Assembly: GCA_018806915.1 (NCBI GenBank)
Contig: JAGKQI010000026.1
Coordinates: 496,001-560,000 of the forward strand
Source: Phytophthora colocasiae
Taxonomy: Eukaryota; Oomycota; Peronosporomycetes; Peronosporales; Peronosporaceae
Direction: 5' to 3'
Length of the DNA stretch: 64,000 bases
Of the stretch, positions 1 to 10,232 are shown in pieces (position 1 is the first letter of the stretch; every line of letters begins with the position of its first letter). The notes under the pieces are model-generated. The model was not told the origin of the DNA. It saw only the letters and a program-made list of their open reading frames with translations, and ran no database searches. The position numbers were made by a program, and so were the translations under genes.

Positions 1-487
1 GACAGTCATGCAAAGGTCACTAGATTACAGTAAAATATAATGCACTTGAAATAATTTCCTCAAAAGTAGCAGCACTAGTAGTGTTATTCCCATCAATCTA
101 AATCAAGATATGTACAGAATGGGCCCTGCTTGTGAGAACAATCAAGGCCAGTGATGCGCTTAGAGGGGGTACAATCTAATGGGAAATGTATTGACAGGAA
201 TTTATGTTCTTTGTTAACGAATTAGAAAGGGCTTTGCAAAGTAATGATGCACATAGCAAGGAAACAGCACCGTATTTCGTTACAGATCAGATAATGTTCT
301 GTCTTTATCCATTTGTGTCGGTTTTCTCCTTTCGATTCGACCTACCCCTGTGCATCGCCACTTCTCTCTCACTTTTTTTCCACTTGTTTTTAGTATTGAG
401 CTGCTTCCAATACAAAAATATAGTCTAAATTTGAATATGTTGGAGCCTCCAACATGCGTATAGATGCTGTGGTTAGGTTTTCAAGAG
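1..487. other. Non-coding flank left of the gypsy element
   Basis: I see no convincing gene here. The stretch is AT-rich and ends in two near-identical 19-base palindromes (437-455 and 501-519) just outside the point where the retrotransposon integrase reading frame breaks off. It may be remnant transposon sequence. Confidence 0.4.
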
Positions 488-3400
488 CTATACACCCATT
501 ATGTTGGTGGCTCCAACATATGGGGGTTGAAGGGTTAATATTTCCCGAAATGGTCCAAAGCGAAGCACGACCTGCTTCATTAGAAAGTCGGCTATGTTTT
601 CTGCAGTGTGATCCTTTACCGCTGTCGCTACCGCATACCGTGTCACGTATTCCACCGCGGCAATTACATATCGTTCTCCTCCGTCCGTTGCTGGTAGTGG
701 GCCTGCTACATCGAGTGCCCATCTATCGCCGACGTCGCCTCCACGAATGCTTCGTAATGGCGGCACTACTTCACGTGGTCTGGCCTTCCTGCTTCCGCAC
801 TCTTGGCATCCAAGGACCCACCGTCGTACTTCGTCTCTCAGCTTTGGCCACCAATATTGCTGCGCAATCCTCGCATACGTATGAGCTGCTCGGAGATGTC
901 CCGACCACACGCTGTCATGACATTCCTTGAACACCGTAGCCCACAATGCCGGTGGTAGTACTATCCTTCGTTGGTTGGGCGTCTCTACTACGACCAGGCC
1001 GAACACCTTGCTGATAGTCCGTCCGTGATGAGTTCCAGCTCGTAACATTTGCTGCACCATCTTGCTTTTCGACTGCTCGGCTATGATTTCCGCGTCGGTC
1101 AACTGTAACGTCGGTTCTTTGGTTCGTTGACGTCGTATAGCTTCTACTTCACGTGTTCGTTGTTCGTCTCCACTCGGAGGACTTATCTTCGATGGTAAGA
1201 TCTCATTCGTTTCGTTTCCGCTGGTTCTCCGTTGTTCAGCACCGTGATCCCTTGTGTTACCACCCGTAGTTAGACGTCGTAGCTCACTTCCACGTCTTCT
1301 CGATTCTCGTGTCTTCGTTCCCTGGTCTTGGTCATCCCGGGACTGCGTCACCTCCGTGTTCGTCGTCGGCGCTGCTCGTGCCGCGAATAACTCATCTTGG
1401 TCGTTCACTACATCGCCAGCCCAAGTTACCGTCTTTCGTCGTTTGGTTCTCTTGTTAGAGCTGTCGTTCGGCGTCGTGTTTACTGCCTGGACCACTATTG
1501 ACTCTCTCACTGGGGTGGCCTCCGTCGGCGTAGTCGTTGGACGCGTTACTTCCGTAGTCGTCGTTGATTCTGGCATCGCCGTTGTCGCTGTCACTACTTT
1601 GGTCGTAGTGGTAGTCGCTCTGTCACCTTCGCTTGGGTTCCCCATATTGCCAACTTCTTTGTCCGTTACCGTAGACTCATTAGTCGCCACTTGCTCTCTC
1701 CTGCGTTTCTCCGCCCTCGTTATTGGACGTTCCACGTCGTTCGTAGCAGGTTTCGCAATTCGCTTTCCTTTTGGTCGCCCTGCTCGACGTCCTCTTTCTT
1801 CACTGCTCGTCGATCTCAACGTAGTCGAAGGTACCACGGTCTCATCCGCAATGGCGTCAACTAGTTGGTTCACTACGGCACTTACTTCTTCGTTATATGC
1901 GCTGGGAACCGCACGTTGTTCCGTGAGCTCCAGGCTTGAGGTACTCGTCCTTCGTTCGTCTTGCTCTGCGGATTCTGCCCGTATGATTTCGTCCTCATTC
2001 GTGATGCCTCCTGGAGTCAATCGTGATGCTTTATTTCGTCGTGCTCGTCGTCGCCGTCCGACCGCCGCTTGTACCGTAGCTGCTACTGGTGCCCTTGACA
2101 ATGCGTCAGCCACTACATTCGTAGCACCTGGTCGGTATCGTACTTCGAAATCAAATTCTTGTAAGGTAAGTGCCCATCGATGTAACTTCCCTGTCAAGTT
2201 TGGGCTCGTCATTAACCATTTCAACGCGGCGTGGTCTGTAATGATTTCGAACTTGCGTCCATACAAGTATGGCCTAAAGAGCTTAATTGCCCCCACCACA
2301 GCAAAGCATTCCAACTCCGTGATTCCATACTTTCCTTCTGTTTCACTGTTCACTTTACTCGCGTACGCCACGGGCTGCCAACCTTCACCTTGATCCTGCA
2401 TCAAGCATGCACCCAACCCCACTTTACTAGCATCTGTCACCACTCGAAATGGAAGTCGGAAGTCTGGATAAATTAGCAAGGGTTTCGCCGTTAGGATATC
2501 CTTCACACGTTCGAAAGCTAACCTCTGAGCATCTCCCCATTCCCAAGCAACGCTTTTTCGCAACAACTTCGTGATAGGTGCCATGATCGTACCAAATCCG
2601 CTAACAAATCGTCGGTAATAACCTGCCAAGTGTGCAAACCTCTTTGCTTCGACAGCATCACTGGGTGTCGGGAAGTCTCGTACCGCAGAAACTAACCGAT
2701 CCAATGGCCTTACCCCGTCGCTGCTGAGTTCGTGGCCTAAGTACTCCATTGTCTGGGTCGCGAATTTACACTTCTTCAGTTTGAGTGTAAGTCCAGCCCT
2801 CTCTAATCGTTCTAACACCGCAGCTAATTCTACAATGTGTCGTTCGATACCGCCTCTCGTAAAAACTACGATGTCGTCTAGGTATACAAGGCAAGTGGAT
2901 CAAGTAAGACCTCGCAACACTCCATTCATAAGTCGTTGAAACGTCGATGGTGCATTCGTTAATCCAAAGGGCATACGTATAAACCGGTACAGTCCTCTTT
3001 TCGTAGTGAAAGCCGTCTTGTCGCGATCTTCTGGCGCCACTAGGATTTGCCAGTATCCTGCTCGGAGATCTAACGTCGAAAACAATAAAGCTCCACCCAA
3101 GGCCTCCAAAGTTTCGTCAATTCGTGGAAGAGGGTAAACATCCTTCTTAGTGATCTTATTGAGTGCTCTGTAATCGACACAAAAGCGCACTTCTCCGTCC
3201 TTCTTCCGTACAAGAACCACTGGGAATCCCCATCCACCATTACCTTCCTCAATTACACCGGCCTTCAGCATCTTTTCCACATTTTCGTCGATAATACCGT
3301 CATCCGTTTGGGCCTGGCGTCTTCGTTTAAGCATGATCGGGGAAGTTGATCCAGTGTCGATGTGGTGGTGGACGTCTAACGTGGTTGCTGGTGGGCATTC

Positions 3401-5272
3401 CCCAGTGTTCTTTGTCAACGACCGGTAAGCCCCCAGTAGCTTCAACACCAATCTTCTCGACTTCGGGTCGTCGCTGCCGATGTTTACTTCGTCTTCGTGT
3501 GGTAGTGGCGTCTCGCAATCGCCCAGTCCGCTCATCCACTCCTCGACTCGTTCTGTATTCAGTTGTCCACTCATCGTAAGAATCTCGATATCGTCGTCGA
3601 CGGGTATCCACGTTCCAAGCTGTTTCTTGTTGGGAATCTTTGCCGACTTCATATTCGTGTTGATAGCTGGCACCCACGCTTTGCCATTCCTCGCCGTCGT
3701 TACAGTTGCAGCTAAAAGCACGCCCCCAATGTGCCTTGTCGGTAAAAACACGCCTCGCTCTCCATTGTCGGCAGGAACCGCTACCTCCACTGGTGTCACT
3801 GTATTCCCAGCAATCTCCGTCCGACTGATCATTCGCACGGTCGCCACTCTAGCCGCTCCGTCGCCATCGTGGGTCTTGAACGGGATCACTACTGTTCGTT
3901 CTTGATCGTTATAACGAACCTCTTGTCGTTGGAAATCCATAGTCGCTCCACGGGCTTGCATGAAATCCACCCCCAACAGAAACTCATCTCCACAGCCAGC
4001 AACAATGCACGCGTCGATCGTTAACTCCTCGCCGAACACCGTTTCGAAAGTAAATCGCCAGACGCCTACTACATCTAGTAGAAATCCTCCAATGCCCTCC
4101 ACGTAATCAACGGGAGCTTCGTTAGAGACTCGATCGCCGTACTTCATCCATTCGGTGCCCGCTACCGTATATCGCGCGCCGCTGTCCAACTTCACTTGTC
4201 GGATCTCTCCATTCACGTTCATCAGTGCCGTTGGTAGTCCATCATCAGCCTCGACGTACTCCACTTGGTCTTCTTGTCGTTCTTCATTAGGTGATTGTGC
4301 AGTTTGTCGTTGCTTCACTAGGCTAACTCGTGCGGTGCCTACAGTTCGCGATGCTCCGATTGCATTTTCCCCGTCTAGCTGTCGTCGCTGGTTCCGTAAT
4401 TCGAACGCTGCCCAGGCGGCCTTCGCCTCCATACACCTTCTCTCACTCAATGATGCTGCTACCACTGCTCGGTCGGCTTCGGCTTCGTGATCTCTACGTT
4501 GTCTAATCAGTCGTGCCTTCGCCTTCAACCGCTTGGCCATCTTTTTGGCAGCTCTCCGTGCCTTCCGCAGTCCTGTGATGTCCAGATTCTGCCCAAGGTC
4601 ATTTGTCGTTGTGCTAGTATCTTCCGTAGTCCCGACCTTCGACACTGATTCGTTCTCTTGGGACTCGTTCGGATCACTTGCATCGTTACTGGGTTGCCGG
4701 TCCGTCCCGTCCGTCGTCAGACACGCACTCGAGTCTGTTGTTGCCTCAGCATCAGCAATTTGGTCAACGTGGTTTTCCATAACTTCGTCATTTTCAGGGT
4801 GCTCGCTCGGGTCTTCCGTCGTCCTCAGGTACTCGCCCCCTCCAGTTGTCATCAAGTGCTCGCCCCCTCCAGTCGTCACTAGTTTAGCGTCACGGTCACC
4901 CACGTTCACTCGCCACTCACGTTCTTCACTTTCACGGGCAACGCGCAAATACCGCACCGCCATCATTGTTGGGCGCGCCGTCAACACGTATCGAGTTGAT
5001 CGCTCGGCGTCTTCATCGGCCGCATCCTTTAATAATTCATTCGTCACTAACTCGACCGACGCTTCGTCGTTCTCGTTCGGTGATAATTGCTTCTGCTCCG
5101 TGGTTTCATCTGCCACTTCCTGATCCGTTACCACTGCGTCGTTCATCCTGTTCGCTCTCAACACCTTCTGCTCGGCATTCCTCGTCTGCTCGTCCATGCA
5201 CAAATTGGTGCTCGGTGCGCTCTTGGTGTCCGTGGTTGCTGTCATTATCGTGTTTCCACCCACGTCTACCAA
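488..5272 (-). pseudogene. pol: gypsy pol polyprotein (protease, RT, RNase H, partial integrase), one internal stop
   Basis: This is the polyprotein that would make the protease, reverse transcriptase, RNase H and integrase. The frame is continuous from 5272 to 488 except for one TGA at 2900-2902. An acidic N-terminal region of about 350 residues precedes an aspartic protease motif (LDSGARYTVAG). RT motifs follow: YPLPRIDETL, FSTLDLRAGYWQI and MPFGLTNAPSTFQ, with the catalytic YLDD just after the internal stop. RNase H shows TDASKVGLGACL and ITDHAALKW. The integrase zinc-binding H..H and CQEC residues and the first catalytic Asp (RWALDVAG) are present. After FGPFREIL the family sequence ends and unrelated sequence supplies the last residues, so integrase is truncated. 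The internal stop falls between RT motifs and probably inactivates the element unless suppressed. Confidence 0.9.
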
Positions 5273-5313
5273 TTGCTGGGGATCCCGGGCATTCTTTGAA
5301 CATCGTACTCCCC

Positions 5314-7707
5314 CTACGACGTCCCGCGCTCGTTTTCCGCTGACTTCATCGACTCTTTCCGCTTAGCCATATACTCGTCATTCTTGGCTTTAGCTTTGGC
5401 GTCCGTACAGTCTCGCGCCATGTGTCCATGTTTGTTGCAAGCATAACACTTTGGTCCGATGGTGCAGTATGCTGCCCAGTGCCCATTTTGTCCACAAATA
5501 CGGCAACTAGTACTGCCCGGTGGAGGCTTCATCGTCGTTCGCTGCTTGTTGCCTTCCTCGGCAAGTACTTGTCGCACCGCTGCTTTCAACTTCTTCGGAG
5601 GCTTCACATCTTGCTCGTCGTCGCTTGAATTCACCGCACGTTTGGGTTTTACTTTTTTCCGTGGTTTCGGTTCGTACTCCTCCTCGCTGGTGTCCATGGT
5701 GCGCCGTTGTTTAGCCACTTTGCGAGACCGGGTGTCCCCTTCATCATCATCCGACGAATCTACCTCTTTTTGCGCACGCTGTCTTCGTTCGTGACGTCGG
5801 TTGTCCGCCTTCTTCGCCTTGGCACGCTTCTGGACCGTACGTTCTGCCCAATATCGCGAATTCCACTTCCTACCGACTGGTAGCTCATATTTCCCAGTGA
5901 TGATATTCCAGGCCCCTTTCGGATTAGTGTAGAGGACAAGACCATCCGGATCCACAGCTGCATAATTTTTGATTCCTTCTGCCGTACCAGATACCGGAAC
6001 ATACACACTCCCTACGCCGGGTAGAGTCACCGATCTCACCGTAATACCGTCCGTAGCTGCTGTTTCTGTTGTTGTTGTAGGCGTAGCTTGGCCAACCGGT
6101 GCCAATTGCGCAAGATTCTCCATCGGGTCGTCAATCTCCGTTGCCTTAATGACCGCGTCTTCCAGGTTCTCCGGTTCCTGTTGTTTGACCAACTGGCGCG
6201 TCGTTTTGTCCATACCGCGATAGAATTGTGCCATCAATACTCGTTCGCTCACACGGCTGCGTCCTGCTGCTTTTCGTAGAGCGGCCGCGTAATCCGCATG
6301 GGACTCCTTTGCACCTCGCGACCGGGTGTTCACTCGATACTCCGCTAGTGATATGTCTTCCTTCTGTCCGTAGCGTCGCAGCAGAGCTTGTTTCAAATGC
6401 GTCCACGTGCGTTGATTGTCCGTCAGTCTACGGTTGAAGTCTACCCACCAACTTGCGGCTTCACCCATGAGCTTGTTTCCGAGAATGAAATAAAGAGCGT
6501 GGTTACTCCATTCTCCTCGTCCAGATTCGTTAGCACCTTGCAACGCTAAGTCTATACGGTCGGTCCAAGTCGATACCGTTGCTCCAGTCGTAGGGGTGAA
6601 CGTCGGTAGCTCCAAATCCTTAACGTTGCCTCTTCGTCTTCGTCGCGTTTCGTAGCGATCTCCGTGTCGCTCTCGTCGTGGTGACCTGCTTTGGCCCCGC
6701 CGTCCTCTCCGATGCTCATGCCGGTTACGTCGCTGCCGGATCCGTTCGTGCTCGTCTGATTCTTCACTGGAATCCTCTTCAGGACTGCTTCGTCGTCCTG
6801 GCTGTCCTCCAACATCGCGCCTTCCATAGTCGTCCGAGTCACTTCCGCTACTAGAAGAGGATGAGGGGCTGCCACCTCCTGGTGCCTCCTGCCGTCGACG
6901 TCCATGTTGTCGTGGTGGTGATGCCTCCCGTCGCCCTTGAGATCTACTTCGTTGTCTTCGTCCTTGTGACCTACGATGGTCGGGTTGTCGGGCATACTCA
7001 TCATCATCTCTCCGGATGTCTTGCTGACGGGGTCGGTGCACCTGCCGGTTCCGATCTTCGTCCTCCTCAGCTTGCTGGGGTTCGTACCGGGGCTGATGTT
7101 CGCGTCTCAATCGTAACTGCCTGACTTCTGCACGGAGCTCCCTTAATGCTGCTGCCATGGTTTCTGCCTCCGTGGGTTGCCGTGCGGGCGCCTCTTCCTC
7201 GGGTTCATTCTCAGCTGCGGGTGCTGCCTCTTCGTTCACTTCGTCGTCTTCGTGTTCCCTGGCTATTTCATTAACAGTCCTCTGCCGTTCCGTGTCTGGG
7301 GCGGCGTCCAGCCTTACCACTCGTGGCTGTTCGTCTTCCGTGTACACCGGGAGTTCGACCAGTACAGCGTTGATGAGCTCTCTTCCGCTGCTGAATGCGG
7401 GTTGCTGGTCTCTTGAAGCCGCAGCAGTGGCCAAGAAGCGTTCGGCCTGCTCCCATTCTTTTCGTGCTTGGCTTCTTGTCCTTACGGCCGACTCTTCTTC
7501 TGCTTCCAGCGGCACGGCGGGTTTGTCCTCGTACTCCTCGGGACTGATCGTTGCCTCGTCACTACGGTTCCCGTCGCCCGCAGCGCCTTCACCAATAGCC
7601 TCTTCACTGCGTCGCGAATGTCCTCTCTTTGAGCTTTTGGATCGTGTCGCTCGCCTCTTCATATCCCGTTTCCTTGTAGTTTCTCGCGTCTTACCAGCCA
7701 TCTTCAT
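5314..7707 (-). CDS. gag: gypsy gag-like nucleocapsid polyprotein
   Basis: This encodes the structural protein that packages retrotransposon RNA. The long N-terminal part is rich in Arg, Glu and Ser with RS-like stretches. The middle matches retrotransposon gag (WTDRIDLALQGAN, WWVDFNRRL, LLRRYGQKEDI, ADYAAALRKAAG). The C-terminus carries two consecutive CCHC zinc knuckles (CRICGQNGHWAAYC and CYACNKHGHMARDC). The frame is open up to an ATG at 7770, but that ATG overlaps the end of the LTR and the primer-binding site, so an internal Met (7707 or 7701) is the likelier start. The gag stop lies about 40 bases before the pol ATG and the two are in different frames, so pol would need its own initiation or a frameshift. 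Confidence 0.85.
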   Translation of the reverse strand: MKMAGKTRETTRKRDMKRRATRSKSSKRGHSRRSEEAIGEGAAGDGNRSDEATISPEEYEDKPAVPLEAEEESAVRTRSQARKEWEQAERFLATAAASRDQQPAFSSGRELINAVLVELPVYTEDEQPRVVRLDAAPDTERQRTVNEIAREHEDDEVNEEAAPAAENEPEEEAPARQPTEAETMAAALRELRAEVRQLRLRREHQPRYEPQQAEEDEDRNRQVHRPRQQDIRRDDDEYARQPDHRRSQGRRQRSRSQGRREASPPRQHGRRRQEAPGGGSPSSSSSSGSDSDDYGRRDVGGQPGRRSSPEEDSSEESDEHERIRQRRNRHEHRRGRRGQSRSPRRERHGDRYETRRRRRGNVKDLELPTFTPTTGATVSTWTDRIDLALQGANESGRGEWSNHALYFILGNKLMGEAASWWVDFNRRLTDNQRTWTHLKQALLRRYGQKEDISLAEYRVNTRSRGAKESHADYAAALRKAAGRSRVSERVLMAQFYRGMDKTTRQLVKQQEPENLEDAVIKATEIDDPMENLAQLAPVGQATPTTTTETAATDGITVRSVTLPGVGSVYVPVSGTAEGIKNYAAVDPDGLVLYTNPKGAWNIITGKYELPVGRKWNSRYWAERTVQKRAKAKKADNRRHERRQRAQKEVDSSDDDEGDTRSRKVAKQRRTMDTSEEEYEPKPRKKVKPKRAVNSSDDEQDVKPPKKLKAAVRQVLAEEGNKQRTTMKPPPGSTSCRICGQNGHWAAYCTIGPKCYACNKHGHMARDCTDAKAKAKNDEYMAKRKESMKSAENERGTS

Positions 7708-7751
7708 GCGCAACCGTTTCTGTTGTTGTGTGACAATAATGGAAGGAGTCA

Positions 7752-7769
7752 GCCCCTGTATGACCACCA
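7752..7769 (-). other. Probable tRNA primer-binding site
   Basis: Immediately internal to the LTR the minus strand reads TGGTGGTCATACAGGGGC. A TGG directly after the LTR is what a primer-binding site complementary to a tRNA 3' CCA requires. I cannot identify the tRNA. It does not match the common initiator-Met primer sequence. Confidence 0.55.
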
Positions 7770-8635
7770 TGTAACAGGTTTATCCTTTCACTGCCAGTCA
7801 GTGGGTCGTTGCTCGTGTGCTGCGCTGGGTGGTGTGCCCAAGGATCGGGTGTCAAAGGACACTCTTTCTTTATCTTCAACTGGTCGTTCCTGGCTCGGTT
7901 CACCGCGCCGGCTTGTTCGTCGTTCGTCAACGAAGAACTCGCCTACTTTTATTAACGTGTAAATATACACTACGTTCCTCTCTTTCGTTCGTTCGTGTCC
8001 TTACGGACCACCTGCACTTCCTCGCGCAAACAGCTCCTCCCGTTGTCCCGGTCCAGCAACACCTGCTCCAGGCCGAACCAACCGAACCACTGTCCGCTAC
8101 TGGCTGCCACAAACGTCGCTACCCGAGAACCCAACTGGCCCCTCTGTTCCGCTATGGTCGTCCAGTCCTCAACAGCTTACGCTGCCCTACGTCGTTTGTA
8201 AGCTGGTCTCTGACCTGCTCGTTGTTGTCTCAACCTTCAGCTCGCTCGCTGGCCTTCGTCGTTTAGAGCAGCTCTCGTTACACGCCGCTCGTGGTTGTCT
8301 CCACCTCGTTCGTCGTTTATGAGCGGTTTCTCCACTCGTGGTTGTCTCCACCTCGTTCTCTCGCACGGTTCGGGAGTGCCTCTCACACGTCCAATTCGGA
8401 ACTGCGCCTCTCGTGGCAAATTCGGAAGTGCCTCACGTCCTTCGCTGCGATCTTCAGGCATCCCAGTCAGTCGCTTCTTCAACATGGGCCTGTCCTCACC
8501 CATCGTCGTGAGCTGCTCGCTGATTGGTACTCCAGCGATCTTCTCTGAAGTCTCCGCTGACATCTTTCCATGCGTTGGGTGCTGTGGGACGATTGATCCC
8601 AGATCTGCATCCGTCTTCAAGTCAAGCCTATTACA
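7770..8635 (-). repeat. Long terminal repeat of the gypsy element (866 bp)
   Basis: On the plus strand it starts TGTAACAGG and ends CCTATTACA, an imperfect terminal inverted repeat with TG...CA ends. Inside it lies the element; outside it (8636 onward) GH43 coding sequence resumes without a gap. No second LTR is present in the window. Reading frames that run through it, including one that fuses to the GH43 sequence, are not genes. Confidence 0.8.
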
Positions 8636-9385
8636 CAAGGTTGGTGATATGTACTACTTGTACTACTCCGTGAGTTCGTTCGGTACCCAGAACTCGGCTA
8701 TTGGTCTCACCCGATCGAAGACGATGGATGCTGGTACTTGGACGGACGCCGGTAGTGTCGGTATCTCCAGTGACTCGTCCAAGAAATACAACGGCATCGA
8801 CCCCAACCTGTTCCAAGTAGGCAGTCAGTACTACCTTAACTTCGGAAGCTACTGGCAGGACTTGTACCAAGCCAAAATGAAGGCAAACCCTACCAAGAAC
8901 ACGGGTGAAGTGGCAACTCAATTGGCGTTTACCTCCAACTACGAAGTTATGGAGGCTGCGTTCGAGTTTGCCTACAATGGCTACTACTACCTCTTCTTCT
9001 CCCAGGGATCATGCTGTGGCTATGACAAGACTCGACCTGCTAAGGGCAAGGAGTATCGTATCCTGGAATGCCGTTCCAAGAGTCCAACTGGAGGTTTTGT
9101 TGATAAGAATGGAGCTGATTGTCGTAAGAATGGCGGTACCATCGTCCTGGAGTCTCACGACTGGGTCTACGGGCCGGGAGGGCAGGGTGTGTACAACGAC
9201 CCGAAGTATGGTCCAGTGCTGTACTACCACTACGGTAAGCTATGCGCGTTGGGTATTTTGGTTGTTATAGCAGAGGTTCTGATGGTTTTTACTTTGTAGT
9301 GGACACCCGTATCGGCTATGCGGACGGACAAAAGAAGTTTGGCTGGAACAAGATCGATTTCTCGAGTGGCTGGCCGAAGGTGTAA
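8636..9385 (+). pseudogene. GH43 arabinanase, copy 1, 5' part lost to retrotransposon insertion
   Basis: The sequence from 8636 encodes the same protein as exons 2-3 of the intact copy at 10.2 kb. It retains the IDPNL region, EAAFEFAYNGYYYLFFS, SCCGYDKTRP and DWVYGPGGQG motifs, an intron at 9235-9299 in the identical position, and a stop at 9383-9385. The signal peptide, exon 1 and the catalytic HDPSI motif are absent because the gypsy LTR directly abuts codon sequence at 8636. This copy keeps a YYLYYSVS strand that the downstream copy lacks, so it may preserve the more ancestral form. A reading frame continuing upstream into the LTR is an artefact. Confidence 0.85.
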
Positions 9386-10127
9386 ATGAGCTGACTCAAC
9401 GCAGAGTAGATGAATTGTCTGGTAGAGTGCCAGTCCTAGATGTCAGTGTGTTTTAGAACAATGATTCGTGGGTTTGCGTAATTTCTAGATCAAATACATG
9501 TATCTACGAGAAAAAAGAACCAACCATGCAGTTCACAAAGCAGGGTGCTATGTCATGTAAATACTGTGCGACGCACAATTGTACAAGTTGCAGAGTCTGC
9601 GAGGTTTCAGCGTACGATCCGACCGCACGTCGAAAACAGGTTCCAAGATAAAAATCTAAAAACACGAGTTTCCGTACCGCGATGTCACGAAGCAGCTCTC
9701 GAAAGCAATCCCGGAGAAACAGGATTTGAGCAGATTTTTTTCACTACTACGTACAGTACCAGTGCCGTCTACTGCCGCCTACTGCTTCACCAGGACTCGT
9801 AACTAGCACACAGCGGACGTTGGTATCCCTGACGGTACATGTACTTAAGCCGAGAAATTGATGGAGCAACAGATCCAGCATCTTCAACAATAAGTTTACT
9901 GCTTCTTGTGGATACAGTATTATTCGAGCTGTTCGTTGAATCGAATTCACATGGCGCGAACTGCACGACTTATGATGAGTCCGGATGTTGAAGCGGATAG
10001 AGGTCGGATGTGTTGGAACGGCGACCAAGACTTCAGCTCCAATGGATCACTGCATTGTGACAAGTCCAATTAAAGTCAAAGGATGGTTAAACCACACGTT
10101 CGCCGGCATCTTGGGATGGACTGCTGG
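9386..10127. other. Spacer between the two GH43 copies
   Basis: No coding sequence is supportable here. It holds the 3' flank of copy 1 and the upstream region of copy 2. Confidence 0.4.
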
Positions 10128-10143
10128 GCTGCTTATAAGCAGC
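10128..10143 (+). promoter_or_regulatory. TATA-containing 16-bp palindrome upstream of GH43 copy 2
   Basis: GCTGCTTATAAGCAGC is a perfect palindrome with TATAAG at its centre. It lies about 35 bases upstream of the initiator-like element at 10170, which is TATA-box spacing. Confidence 0.4.
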
Positions 10144-10169
10144 TACAGTAGATATCTCCATTCGAAACC

Positions 10170-10183
10170 TCATTCCCAATTTT
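10170..10183 (+). promoter_or_regulatory. Oomycete initiator (INR/FPR-like) of the GH43 gene
   Basis: TCATTCCCAATTTT closely resembles the oomycete core promoter consensus TCATTYYNCAWTTT, with one base less spacing. It lies about 50-60 bases before the ATG, so transcription probably starts here. Confidence 0.55.
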
Positions 10184-10232
10184 GACTGCCATGACGCGCA
10201 CGGTTTAACCCCAGCACTTTGTTTACCCCACT

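Larger units (their letters stand above)
530..8635 (-). mobile_element. Ty3/gypsy-type LTR retrotransposon, truncated at its 3' side
   Basis: Read on the minus strand, the order is LTR (7770-8635), primer-binding-site-like sequence, gag with zinc knuckles, then protease, reverse transcriptase, RNase H and integrase. That order (integrase last) is typical of Ty3/gypsy. The integrase stops matching its family near 530, before the second catalytic Asp, so the rest of integrase and the 3' LTR are missing. The LTR abuts coding sequence of a GH43 gene at 8636, so the element lies within that gene. The pol frame has one internal stop. The element is therefore a defective, fairly recent insertion. 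Confidence 0.9.

Noticed and set aside
1254..2393. Long plus-strand frame opposite pol
   Set aside because: It is antisense to well-supported pol coding sequence and shows low-complexity Val/Ser composition with no domain.
8295..9299. 334-codon frame covering LTR and GH43 sequence
   Set aside because: It is a chimera: its first 113 codons are LTR sequence, it starts inside the LTR and reads through an intron at the end.
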